Part shown: piece after piece, positions 1 to 6,167 of the stretch
How the letters are laid out: every line of letters begins with the position of its first letter
Position numbering within the stretch: position 1 is the stretch's first letter
DNA from: Kofleriaceae bacterium
GTDB lineage: Bacteria; Myxococcota_A; Polyangia; Haliangiales; Haliangiaceae
Assembly (NCBI GenBank): GCA_024642805.1
Contig: JAHEAK010000292.1
Location: 1 to 6,656, forward strand
DNA: 6,656 bases
Direction of reading: 5' to 3'
The notes under the pieces: model-generated
What the model was told of the DNA's origin: nothing
The model's database searches: none
The model's input: only the letters and a program-made list of their open reading frames with translations
Program-made: the position numbers and the translations under genes

Positions 1-1
1 C

Positions 2-127
2 GAAACGCAGCCCGAAGGCAACCCTCGCCAGGGCTCGCGCTTGCCCGTGGCACTGGTCCAGGCGCTCGCCAGGCGCGCACCACAGATTGCGCTCACTGGC
101 AAAGGTGATGGTTTGACTGGGCACTAG
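2..127 (+). CDS. Possible C-terminal tail of an upstream gene, cut by the window edge
   Basis: Reading frame 2 is open from the left edge to a TAG at 125-127 (41 codons). It gives a plausible protein tail with a stretch reading LPVALVQALARR. About two thirds of its third codon positions are G or C, somewhat in favour of real coding. The other two plus frames also stay open to roughly 110, so openness alone proves little, and no domain can be recognised from so few residues. The product is unknown. It could equally be non-coding sequence; extending the contig to the left would settle it. Confidence 0.25.
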   Translation, partial: ETQPEGNPRQGSRLPVALVQALARRAPQIALTGKGDGLTGH

Positions 128-313
128 CTAGGCTGCGTTTGGCCGATGCAGCGCGCAAATGGCCGTCATTGCTTTGCTCTCGGAACATGCCGCCATGCGT
201 CACGCCCTGGTACGAGGCTTGCGAGTTGCGCCGGCATGCTGACCACATCCTCGTCCCCTCTTTCGACCAATCTCCAGGCATCTCGCTCTGGGCTTCGAAG
301 ACCTCGAACGCAG
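128..313. other. Leader or intergenic stretch upstream of the glycosidase gene
   Basis: No supported gene, RNA or repeat was seen here. The frame of the downstream gene stays open back to an ATG at 146 and has another ATG at 236. The peptide that would be added is Arg/Ser-rich and precedes an otherwise normal signal peptide, so I treat it as untranslated leader or chance openness. A TTGACT at 113-118 resembles a -35 box, but no convincing -10 lies 16-18 bases after it. If translation does start at 236, bases 236-313 would be coding. Confidence 0.4.
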
Positions 314-1705
314 GTGGCGCGCGGCCAGCGCTCATCGCTGCGCTTTAGCGTGCTTGCTGGAGTTGTTCTGAGTGCAGCCGCCAGCGCTAGTGCATGGGCA
401 GAGCCGAGCTGGGCGCCGCATGCCACCGGCGTCGAGTACGCAGACTTCATGGAGGGCAACACCCACGTCTATGCCGCCAAGATCGATCTGTGCGCACCCG
501 GCATCTCGATGCGCGCGACCGCACCGGGAGAAGGCCCTGCTCGCCCTTCCGACTTTGGCGAGGCCGTGGGCGCTTCCGTGGCCATCAACGGCGACTGGTG
601 GTCAAACGACGGCGAGCCGCAGCTACCATCGACCTATCCACGCGGGCTCGGTATCGGCAACGGTCAGCATTTTCCAGGCACCGTCGATCGCGATTCCTAT
701 GGCGTCGTCGCTTTTGGGCAGTCGATCGTCATGCACTCGGTGATGGAAGAAGATCTGGGTGGTCCACATTGGTGGATGAGCGAAGCTGTCTCCGGACAAC
801 CGACCTTGGTGTGGGACGGGCAGTTGCGCGACAACCCCAATGCTCACTGTGGCACTCGCCGCGCACGCACCTCGGTAGGCTTCAACGAAGCCAAGACCGT
901 GATGTACATGGCCGTCGTGCAGGAGATCGATGGCAGCACCGGCATGACCTGTAACGAGATGGGCAGCCTCATGCAGTCGCTTGGCGCCTACAGCGCGCTC
1001 AACCAAGACGGCGGTGGGTCGTCCACGATGTATTTGCAGGGCGTCGGCGTGGTCAATCGACCAAGCGACGGTCAGCAGCGAAATCTCGTCAACCACTGGG
1101 CTGTCTTGGCTCCTGGTTGGGGACCGCCCCGCCACTGCATGGCGCGCGACATCGTGAGCGCCGAGAGCGGTGTTCGTCGGCGTGTCGAAACACCTATCTC
1201 CGAGGCCTGGAGCTTTGTCTCGAGCGACATCGCCTTGATGGCCCCGGAGCAACTGGCCGCGTATCCCGAGGGCGCCCCTTTGGCTGCGCCACGCTTCATC
1301 CAGCACAGCGACTCCTCACTCTGGCTCATCGATGGCGGCACACGCCGACACGTCGAAACCTTCTACGCCATCATGACCTGGCGTATCGACGCTGCCTCCT
1401 TCGAGACCGGCAAGGACGCCGAGCTAGAGAGCATGCCCATTGGAGCGCCTCTGCGTGAGACGCCCGATCTCTTTCTGGGAGAGGACTTCTCGGTGTGGCT
1501 GCTCGACAGCGCCCCCGCCGATGGCGGCGGCGAAGGTGGTGGTGGTGGCGGCGGTGGTGGCGGTGGCGGCGGCGGTGGCAATGGCGAGGGCAACGGCGAG
1601 CCGCAGACCAGCGGCGGTTGCCAGATGGTCGGAGCTGGCTCGCCCTTGGCAGCCGGTCTCGGACTGCTCTTGTTGCTTGGCCTGCGCCGCAGACGGCGCT
1701 CCTAG
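314..1705 (+). CDS. Secreted phosphodiester glycosidase (NAGPA-domain) protein with MYXO-CTERM anchor
   Basis: Probable exported hydrolase of the phosphodiester glycosidase (NAGPA, PF09992) family. Characterised members remove sugars linked through a phosphodiester; the substrate here is unknown. The GTG at 314 is chosen because it gives a standard signal peptide: a short basic start, a hydrophobic core (FSVLAGVVLSAAASASA), and cleavage after AWA near residue 29. In-frame ATGs at 236 and 146 would add 26 or 56 residues, and no strong ribosome site decides between them. From the GTG the protein has 463 residues. NAGPA motifs are INGDWW (about 91-96), RARTSVGF (183-190) and NQDGGGSST (230-238), then VNRPSDGQQRN and a final NHWAVL strand. 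Residues about 275-395 hold two copies of a 56-residue repeat. Next come a poly-glycine spacer and a Cys-hydrophobic-Arg tail, so the mature protein is probably displayed on the envelope. It stands alone on its strand and converges with the next operon. Confidence 0.85.
   Translation: MARGQRSSLRFSVLAGVVLSAAASASAWAEPSWAPHATGVEYADFMEGNTHVYAAKIDLCAPGISMRATAPGEGPARPSDFGEAVGASVAINGDWWSNDGEPQLPSTYPRGLGIGNGQHFPGTVDRDSYGVVAFGQSIVMHSVMEEDLGGPHWWMSEAVSGQPTLVWDGQLRDNPNAHCGTRRARTSVGFNEAKTVMYMAVVQEIDGSTGMTCNEMGSLMQSLGAYSALNQDGGGSSTMYLQGVGVVNRPSDGQQRNLVNHWAVLAPGWGPPRHCMARDIVSAESGVRRRVETPISEAWSFVSSDIALMAPEQLAAYPEGAPLAAPRFIQHSDSSLWLIDGGTRRHVETFYAIMTWRIDAASFETGKDAELESMPIGAPLRETPDLFLGEDFSVWLLDSAPADGGGEGGGGGGGGGGGGGGGNGEGNGEPQTSGGCQMVGAGSPLAAGLGLLLLLGLRRRRRS
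1145..1480 (+). repeat. Two tandem copies of a 56-residue protein repeat
   Basis: Downstream of the NAGPA domain the protein contains two copies of one module. The anchors are GVRRRVET (first Gly codon at 1169) and GTRRHVET (first Gly codon at 1337), exactly 168 bases apart. Both copies continue with a Trp, then a P-x-GAPL segment and a P-x-F segment, and the second ends in VWLLD just as the first ends in LWLID. The DNA itself has diverged, so the duplication is old and is visible mainly in the protein. Such short modules often bind ligand or cell wall; that role is an inference here. Confidence 0.65.
1523..1579 (+). repeat. GGN microsatellite encoding a poly-glycine spacer
   Basis: Nineteen consecutive codons are GGC or GGT except for one GAA at 1532: three glycines, Glu, then fifteen glycines from 1535. 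An Asn/Gly/Glu-rich stretch follows, then the Cys of the sorting tail. The spacer probably holds the folded domains away from the membrane anchor. Because the unit is a triplet, slippage would lengthen or shorten the spacer without breaking the frame. Mixed GGC/GGT use limits pure slippage. Confidence 0.9.
1619..1702 (+). other. MYXO-CTERM-type C-terminal sorting signal
   Basis: The last 28 residues read as a tripartite tail: a Cys (codon 1619-1621) after two glycines, a hydrophobic segment (LAAGLGLLLLLGL), and a terminal RRRRR-Ser. This matches the MYXO-CTERM pattern of Myxococcota surface proteins. Those proteins are thought to be cut near the Cys by a myxosortase-type intramembrane protease and anchored through that residue. 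It is also the best taxonomic clue in the window. The pattern was judged by eye, without a profile score. Confidence 0.75.
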
Positions 1706-1715
1706 CTCCGGTTGT

Positions 1716-1742
1716 GCCCGGCCCGTGCCTTGCGTGCCGGGC
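1716..1742. terminator. Candidate hairpin between convergent genes
   Basis: A perfect 7-base inverted repeat, GCCCGGC (1716-1722) and GCCGGGC (1736-1742), encloses a 13-base loop in the 41-base gap between two convergent stop codons. The position suits a terminator serving both directions. However, the loop is long and no T-tract follows on either strand, so efficient intrinsic termination is doubtful. It may instead be a chance GC-rich hairpin or one that protects the 3' end of a transcript. Confidence 0.3.
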
Positions 1743-1746
1743 CTAC

Positions 1747-3588
1747 CTACTCGTCGACTTCGACGCGGACGTTGACGGTCAGGGTTTCGATGCCGCCGCC
1801 GCCCCGGAAAATGGTTCCGCTGGTCGGAGAGGCGTCGCGGTAGTTACGACCGCAGGCGACGCGCACGTGATCCAGGCCGGCGACCACGCCGTTGGTGGGA
1901 TCGAAGCCGAGCCAGCCTCGCCAGGGCAAGTACACCTCGGCCCAGGCATGGGAGGCGTCGGATTGCACCTTGTTCTCGTAGCCCCCGGTGTAGATGTAGC
2001 CAACGCGATAGCGCGAGGGAACACCCATGAGCCGGGCAAGGCAGATAAAGAGGTTGGCAAAGTCCTGGCAGACGCCGCGTCTCTCCGCATAAACGTCGAA
2101 GGGCGTTGTCTCCAGGGTCGTGGATCCCGACACGTACGAGAAGTCTTTGAAGATGGTCTCGTTGAGATCGAGAAGGGTGTTGATGAGGTTGTAGTCCTGG
2201 CGCTCGACGAAGCTCATGGCGAAGTCAGAGAGCTCGCGAAGCTGAGTCTCGGGAAGCTCTGGCGGCAAGAGATAGGGCGTCATCATCTGCCGTTGCCATG
2301 GCATCCACACCAGGGGGATCGAGGTGCGCCGCGTGGGCGAGGACAGGCTCAAGGGTGCATGCACCAGCACACGTGACTTGGAGACCAGTTTCAACTCGTT
2401 GTACGGATGATCGATGGTCGCCCGACTGCTCTGATTGCCGAAGACGTCCTCGAAGCTGCGCATCTTTTGGGCAGGCGTCATCGAGAAGTCGAACTCTAGA
2501 ACTTCCTGAGTGAGATCGTGGACTGGTCGCAAGCGGAAGAGGTGCGAGCTGCGCTCGATGGGCTTGTCGTAGCGATAGATGGTCTCGTGAAAGAGCGAGA
2601 CCACCCTCGAGCCCGCCGGCCGCACCATCTTTCGACGCTCGACGGGTACCGCAACGGTCTGTGCCTGTTGGCTCACGCTCGACTGTCCAGGTTGACCCGA
2701 CATGACCTGCAGCATTGGCGGGCCGATGGGTGGCGTTAGCAGTGGAGACGAGGGGCTCACATTGGAAGGCTTTGTCGACGGGCTGAGCCACTGCAAGCTC
2801 GCCAGTCGCGCCACCAGCATCTGGCCGGGCTCCATGGCTGTCCAATGTTCATCGGAAAGCGGCGTCGTCGAGATCATGAACATCGAGCGAGTTTCGTCGA
2901 ATGCGTGATTGAGGCGCAGCTCGATGTGCTCGTTGCGATGCAAGACATCACCGTGCGGAGGAACACGACGCAAGTAGTGCAAGGTGTTGAAGGCCTCGAG
3001 ATCGCGATACGCGACCACGTCCTGACCGTCGGCGATCAGCAGATTGGCCGCCCCCGCCTCGTCGATCTTCTGCAAGAGTCCGTGCAAGGTCGGCCAACCG
3101 ACGTCTGCCAGGCGCCGGGCTCGAAGATTGCGAATCTGCGTGAGTAGCCAGCAGAAGGCGTGCTCGGAGTCGGTGTGCCCGACGGGCTCAAAGGGACTGT
3201 CGCCAGGAATGACCAGCAACTCTTTGAAGCCGCGCTTGAGATCGCCGTTGTGCGCGAAGATCCAATCGCGCCCAGCGTAGCTTCTCGAGAAGGGTTGCGT
3301 GTCTTGCTCGGTGGAGCGCTTGGCCGCACCTCGAATGTGACACACGAACTGCGTACCTCGAAAGCGCTCCCAATCGTGCAAGACCTGGCTCATGGCCGTC
3401 GGTCCGGTGCGAATGGGATCCTTGATGAGAGCGGCCGCTCGATCGTCGCCCGGATACCAGGCAAAGCCCCAGCCAGTTGGGCCTTCTTCATCCAGAGTAT
3501 CCTCTGGTGAGGCCATGACGATGGTCGGCGAACTCTGGGTATCGAAGGACAGAGCCAGGAGCTGGCTGGTGGAGCTGGTCGGTTTCAT
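1747..3588 (-). CDS. Fusion: class II glutamine amidotransferase-like domain + transglutaminase
   Basis: 613 residues and two enzyme folds. Residues 1-268 resemble YafJ-type class II glutamine amidotransferases (Ntn fold): QLLALS at the start, GWGFAWY (39-45), HIR (84-86), AHNGD (112-116) and GHTDSEH (137-143). These residues normally bind glutamine and form the oxyanion hole. The nucleophile expected at the extreme N-terminus is missing: Ser8 sits in the Cys position, and the usual THPF is TQPF (97-100). A Ser/Pro/Gln-rich linker spans about 269-325. Residues 329-613 are a bacterial transglutaminase with its N-terminal beta domain (HETIYRYDKPIERS, about 334-348) and a complete triad of Cys507 (RGVCQDFA), His547 (SHAWAEVY) and Asp563 (FDPTNG). 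It is therefore probably an active papain-fold enzyme (amide transfer or hydrolysis) carrying a degenerate or re-purposed amidotransferase half. There is no signal peptide, so it is cytoplasmic. The ATG overlaps the upstream stop (ATGA, 3585-3588). The in-frame TAG at 3628-3630 with no start codon in between fixes this start. Confidence 0.9.
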   Translation of the reverse strand: MKPTSSTSQLLALSFDTQSSPTIVMASPEDTLDEEGPTGWGFAWYPGDDRAAALIKDPIRTGPTAMSQVLHDWERFRGTQFVCHIRGAAKRSTEQDTQPFSRSYAGRDWIFAHNGDLKRGFKELLVIPGDSPFEPVGHTDSEHAFCWLLTQIRNLRARRLADVGWPTLHGLLQKIDEAGAANLLIADGQDVVAYRDLEAFNTLHYLRRVPPHGDVLHRNEHIELRLNHAFDETRSMFMISTTPLSDEHWTAMEPGQMLVARLASLQWLSPSTKPSNVSPSSPLLTPPIGPPMLQVMSGQPGQSSVSQQAQTVAVPVERRKMVRPAGSRVVSLFHETIYRYDKPIERSSHLFRLRPVHDLTQEVLEFDFSMTPAQKMRSFEDVFGNQSSRATIDHPYNELKLVSKSRVLVHAPLSLSSPTRRTSIPLVWMPWQRQMMTPYLLPPELPETQLRELSDFAMSFVERQDYNLINTLLDLNETIFKDFSYVSGSTTLETTPFDVYAERRGVCQDFANLFICLARLMGVPSRYRVGYIYTGGYENKVQSDASHAWAEVYLPWRGWLGFDPTNGVVAGLDHVRVACGRNYRDASPTSGTIFRGGGGIETLTVNVRVEVDE

Positions 3589-4619
3589 GCTTGCTCTTGG
3601 ATCTGCGAAGTCATTGGACCTGGCGAACTATCAAAGCTTGGATCGAAGTAGTCGGAGTGGATCGCGGCACACACTTCGCTGGTGGCATCGATGACCCTGG
3701 TGAGCTCGCTGTGCAGATTGGTTTCGATGGCTCCGCTGTTTGCGTTGTGCTTTACGCTGTCAACGAGCTTGTGTAGCAGTGCCATCGACGTAACGCCCGT
3801 CTCCTGGCCGGCTTCCGCTCGGATCTCCGACATGAGCGAGCTTGCCTGGCCCAGACAGTGCACGATCGATCGCGGAAAGAGCGGCTCGCTGTAGAGGAAA
3901 GCCACCACAGGGCGCCCGGCGGGCGTACGAGCCGTCTTCTTGAAGAAGGGTTCGATCGCGGAACAGGAGCGCAAGAGCGCCATGGCCTGCGCCGACTCCA
4001 CCGCCGTCTCGCCCACCTGTGAAGACTCAGCGCCACTTGCGCCACTTGCGCCATTTTGGGCCAGGGCGTAGTGCTTGACGTCGACGATACGAGCTGTCTG
4101 CCCGGCGCGCTCGAGCATGACGCCGAGCTGCATGAAGGCAAAAGGCTCATCGTGCAAGACCGTCTGCCTGGACACGCCCAAGAAGAGCGCGGCCGCGTCG
4201 CGAACGCGCAAATAGAAGGCGTCGCGATCACTCTTGTACAGGCGTCGTCCTTTGCCACCACTCATCCAGTGCCAGAAGATGTTGAGGTTCTCCCACATCT
4301 CGATGCTGATGGTCTCGCGAATGGTGCGCGCATTCTCGCGAGCCCATTTGACGGAGCTGTAGACGGAACTCGGGTTGTTCTCGTTCCAGGTGAGGTACTC
4401 CTGCACTTGCTCGCCCTCGTCGAGGGCATCGTCGCCGAGTAAGGAACTGAGGCGCTCTTCCTCGCCGGAGACCACGACCACCGGTCGCCAGCGCGCACCC
4501 TCGGGCAAGCGCACATCCAATACGAAGGAGCGATTGACACGCAGGAGGCGCGCGACGTTGTCAGCGCGCTCCACGTAGCGATGTAACCAGAAACAACTTT
4601 CAGCAACGCGCGAAATCAT
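3585..4619 (-). CDS. Alpha-E domain protein (COG2307/DUF403)
   Basis: 344 residues, close to the usual length of the all-helical Alpha-E family. Its biochemical role is unproven, but its genes almost always accompany COG2308 ATP-grasp genes, so a partner or accessory subunit is likely. Family signatures are SRVAESCFWLHRYVERAD (3-20), NNPSSV then ARENARTIRETIS and EMWENLN (81-113), MLERAGQTARIVDVK (168-182), and YSEPLFPRSI (243-252). A low-complexity ASGASGA insertion lies between the two helical halves (about 190-197). It has no signal peptide or membrane segment. The ATG (4617-4619) overlaps the stop of the ATP-grasp gene and its own TGA overlaps the fusion gene's ATG, so its translation is probably coupled at both ends. 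No strong ribosome site of its own is seen. Confidence 0.93.
   Translation of the reverse strand: MISRVAESCFWLHRYVERADNVARLLRVNRSFVLDVRLPEGARWRPVVVVSGEEERLSSLLGDDALDEGEQVQEYLTWNENNPSSVYSSVKWARENARTIRETISIEMWENLNIFWHWMSGGKGRRLYKSDRDAFYLRVRDAAALFLGVSRQTVLHDEPFAFMQLGVMLERAGQTARIVDVKHYALAQNGASGASGAESSQVGETAVESAQAMALLRSCSAIEPFFKKTARTPAGRPVVAFLYSEPLFPRSIVHCLGQASSLMSEIRAEAGQETGVTSMALLHKLVDSVKHNANSGAIETNLHSELTRVIDATSEVCAAIHSDYFDPSFDSSPGPMTSQIQEQA
4031..4057 (-). repeat. Three 9-base tandem units inside the Alpha-E gene
   Basis: Two identical copies of CGCCACTTG (4031-4048, plus strand) are followed by a third, degenerate copy, CGCCATTTT. They encode the ASGASGA stretch of the Alpha-E protein. It looks like a recent slippage expansion in a flexible inter-helical loop, and the frame is kept. 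Confidence 0.7.
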
Positions 4620-6094
4620 GATGCATCATCCAATACCCAGGTGTCCTTAGAACCGCCGCCCTGACTCGAGTTGACCACGTACGAACCCTCTGCAAGCGCC
4701 ACCCTCGTCAAGCCTCCAGGTAGAACCCAGGACGACGAGGCGGTGGTCAGCACGTAGGGACGCAGGTCGACTCGGCGAGGCTGCATCTCGCCATCGATCC
4801 AGGATGGACACGTGGATAGCTCGATGCGCGGCTGGGCGATATAGCCGCGAGGATTGGCGCGAATGCGCTCAGCGAACTCTTCGAGCTCGGCCTTGGAAGC
4901 CGTCGGCCCCATCAACATGCCGTAGCCACCGGATGCATTGACTGCCTTGACCACCATTGATTCGAGATTGGCCAAGACGTGCGCGCGATCCGATTTGCGC
5001 TCGCAGATATAGGTCTCGACCTGCCCGAGCACGGGCTCTTCATCGAGATAGAAGCGAATCATGTCTGGAACGAAGGGATAAACGGCTTTGTCATCGGCGA
5101 CACCGTTGCCAAGAGCGTTTGCCAATGTGACGTGTCCCTTGGCGTAGGCGCGCACGATGCCTGGCACGCCGAGCAGACTGTCGGGCCGGAACACCTCGGG
5201 ATCCAGAAACTCGTCATCGATGCGTCGGTAGATGACGTCGACCCGCTCAGGCCCGTGGGTGGTCTTCAGATATACATAGTCATCGTGCACGAAGAGGTCG
5301 CGCGCCTCGACCAGGTGACAGCCCATACGTCTGGCCAGGTAGCTGTGCTCGAAGTAGGCCGAGTTGAAGGCGCCAGGGGTAAGCACGACGACGTTGGGCT
5401 GATCGACGTCAGCGGCGGCTCGCGAGGAAAGGGTCTCGCGCAAACGCCTGGGATACTCATCGACGTTGCGAACGTGGCTACCGGCAAAGACGGCTGGCAG
5501 GACGCGCTTCATCATCGCGCGATTCTCGAGCACGTACGAAACGCCCGAAGGTGTGCGTACGTTGTCCTCGAGCACCAAGAATTCGCCGGATGGTCCTCGA
5601 ATCAGATCGATACCGGCAATGTGAATGTAGGTCTTCGCTGGCGGCACAACACCGTGCATCTTTGCCAGATAGGCTTCAGAACCTTCGACGATGCCGCGCG
5701 GAATCTTGTCTTCTTTGAGAATGCGCTGTTCACCGTAGACATCAAGCAAGAACATGTTGAGCGCGCGAACGCGCTGATCGAGACCACGCTCGACATGTAC
5801 CCAGTCCTTCGCGGAAATAATTCGAGGTAAGAGATCGAATGGAAAGATTCGCTCCACACCCTGTTTTTCGTCGCCGTAGACCGAAAACGTAACTCCCGCC
5901 TCAAAGAAGGCGCTATTGGCCACGCTACGGCGTTTTACGAATTCACTGCGACTGAGCGCATCGAGAGCTTGAATCGGAACTGCAACATCGTTGCGCACCC
6001 CCTCTTCACCGAATATCTCGTCGTACGCGCCCTCTAAGGGCTTGTAGCCATCGAAGAGCGGTCGACCGTCTGCTTTCTTTCCATTTTGTTTCAC
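4616..6094 (-). CDS. Circularly permuted type 2 ATP-grasp protein (COG2308)
   Basis: 492 residues, full length for the family. ATP-grasp enzymes activate a carboxylate with ATP and join it to an amine or thiol; the substrate of this family is not established. In order: an N-terminal YDEIF...GVR region (24-34), FPFDLLPRI (84-92) and QRVRALNMFLLDVY (107-120). The metal/ATP motif LVLEDNVRTPSGVSYVLENR follows (173-192). The permuted nucleotide-binding part has VVKAVNASGGYGMLMGP (381-397) with Lys383, then RRVDLRPYVL (440-449) and the closing VVNSSQGGGSKDTWVL (473-488). No signature residue is obviously missing. The start is the GTG at 6092-6094. An in-frame TAG lies 12 bases upstream with no other start between, and later starts would cut into the conserved N-terminus. 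No Shine-Dalgarno sequence is seen. It is the first gene of the operon, overlapping the Alpha-E gene by 4 bases. Confidence 0.95.
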   Translation of the reverse strand: MKQNGKKADGRPLFDGYKPLEGAYDEIFGEEGVRNDVAVPIQALDALSRSEFVKRRSVANSAFFEAGVTFSVYGDEKQGVERIFPFDLLPRIISAKDWVHVERGLDQRVRALNMFLLDVYGEQRILKEDKIPRGIVEGSEAYLAKMHGVVPPAKTYIHIAGIDLIRGPSGEFLVLEDNVRTPSGVSYVLENRAMMKRVLPAVFAGSHVRNVDEYPRRLRETLSSRAAADVDQPNVVVLTPGAFNSAYFEHSYLARRMGCHLVEARDLFVHDDYVYLKTTHGPERVDVIYRRIDDEFLDPEVFRPDSLLGVPGIVRAYAKGHVTLANALGNGVADDKAVYPFVPDMIRFYLDEEPVLGQVETYICERKSDRAHVLANLESMVVKAVNASGGYGMLMGPTASKAELEEFAERIRANPRGYIAQPRIELSTCPSWIDGEMQPRRVDLRPYVLTTASSSWVLPGGLTRVALAEGSYVVNSSQGGGSKDTWVLDDAS

Positions 6095-6103
6095 GCTGAA
6101 GGC

Positions 6104-6109
6104 ATTCTA
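6104..6109 (-). promoter_or_regulatory. -10-like element for the ATP-grasp operon
   Basis: The minus strand reads TAGAAT here, five of six matches to the TATAAT consensus. No good -35 box is seen at the normal distance. Transcription would begin about 6-8 bases downstream, only a few bases before the GTG at 6094, so the mRNA would be nearly leaderless. That fits the absence of a ribosome site. Confidence 0.4.
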
Positions 6110-6129
6110 CACGTGCAAGGTGTCACGTG
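6110..6129. promoter_or_regulatory. Twin CACGTG palindromes: candidate shared operator
   Basis: Two copies of the palindrome CACGTG, at 6110-6115 and 6124-6129, lie 14 bases apart centre to centre. Both are followed by C, giving a 7-base direct repeat. Each abuts one of the two outward-facing -10-like elements. The placement suits a dimeric regulator controlling both arms of the divergent locus. The binding protein is unknown and none is encoded in the window. Confidence 0.4.
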
Positions 6130-6136
6130 CTATACA
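6128..6136 (+). promoter_or_regulatory. Extended -10-like element for the large transglutaminase gene
   Basis: TG at 6128-6129, one base, then TATACA (6131-6136) form an extended -10 motif (TGnTATAAT pattern, four of six hexamer matches). The TG is also the end of a CACGTG palindrome. No clear -35 is visible, which extended -10 promoters can tolerate. Predicted transcription start is about 6142-6144, leaving a leader of roughly 25 bases. Confidence 0.4.
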
Positions 6137-6151
6137 CCTCGCCACCAGCGC

Positions 6152-6157
6152 AGGGGG
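6152..6157 (+). promoter_or_regulatory. Ribosome binding site of the large transglutaminase gene
   Basis: AGGGGG lies 10 bases before the ATG at 6168 and is a good Shine-Dalgarno match. It supports this start, in contrast to the ATP-grasp gene on the other strand, which has no such site. Confidence 0.55.
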
Positions 6158-6167
6158 CTGGCATCGC

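Noticed and set aside
22..73. Repeated CTCGCCAGG (24-32 and 65-73)
   Set aside because: Only two 9-base copies with no regular array. A similar string occurs inside the transglutaminase coding region, so this is likely chance in GC-rich DNA. It is not CRISPR.
113..141. TTGACT as a -35 box for the glycosidase gene
   Set aside because: No acceptable -10 hexamer lies at 16-18 bases spacing, so a promoter call is not supported.
146..313. N-terminal extension of the glycosidase to ATG 146 or 236
   Set aside because: It would put 26-56 Arg/Ser-rich residues in front of a standard signal peptide. The GTG at 314 gives a normal short n-region. It cannot be excluded from sequence alone.
93..335. 80-codon minus-strand open frame in the left flank
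   Set aside because: Its composition is irregular, no motif or good start context is seen, and it overlaps the signal peptide start of the plus-strand gene. It is not supported as a gene.
623..1306. 227-codon minus-strand open frame
   Set aside because: It is antisense to the NAGPA domain, whose plus-strand motifs are convincing. No domain was seen on the minus strand.
1495..2376. 293-codon plus-strand open frame
   Set aside because: It starts in the poly-glycine tract out of frame (giving Trp/Arg runs) and runs antisense to the transglutaminase part of the fusion gene, whose domains and catalytic residues are clear. It is a shadow of GC-rich coding.
4979..5830. 283-codon plus-strand open frame
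   Set aside because: It is fully antisense to the strongly conserved ATP-grasp gene and has no recognisable motif or ribosome site.
6118..6139. Inverted repeat AGGTGT / ACACCT as a terminator or riboswitch stem
   Set aside because: The stem is only six bases with a 10-base loop. It overlaps the candidate plus promoter and has no T-tract, so it is more likely part of a regulatory site or chance.
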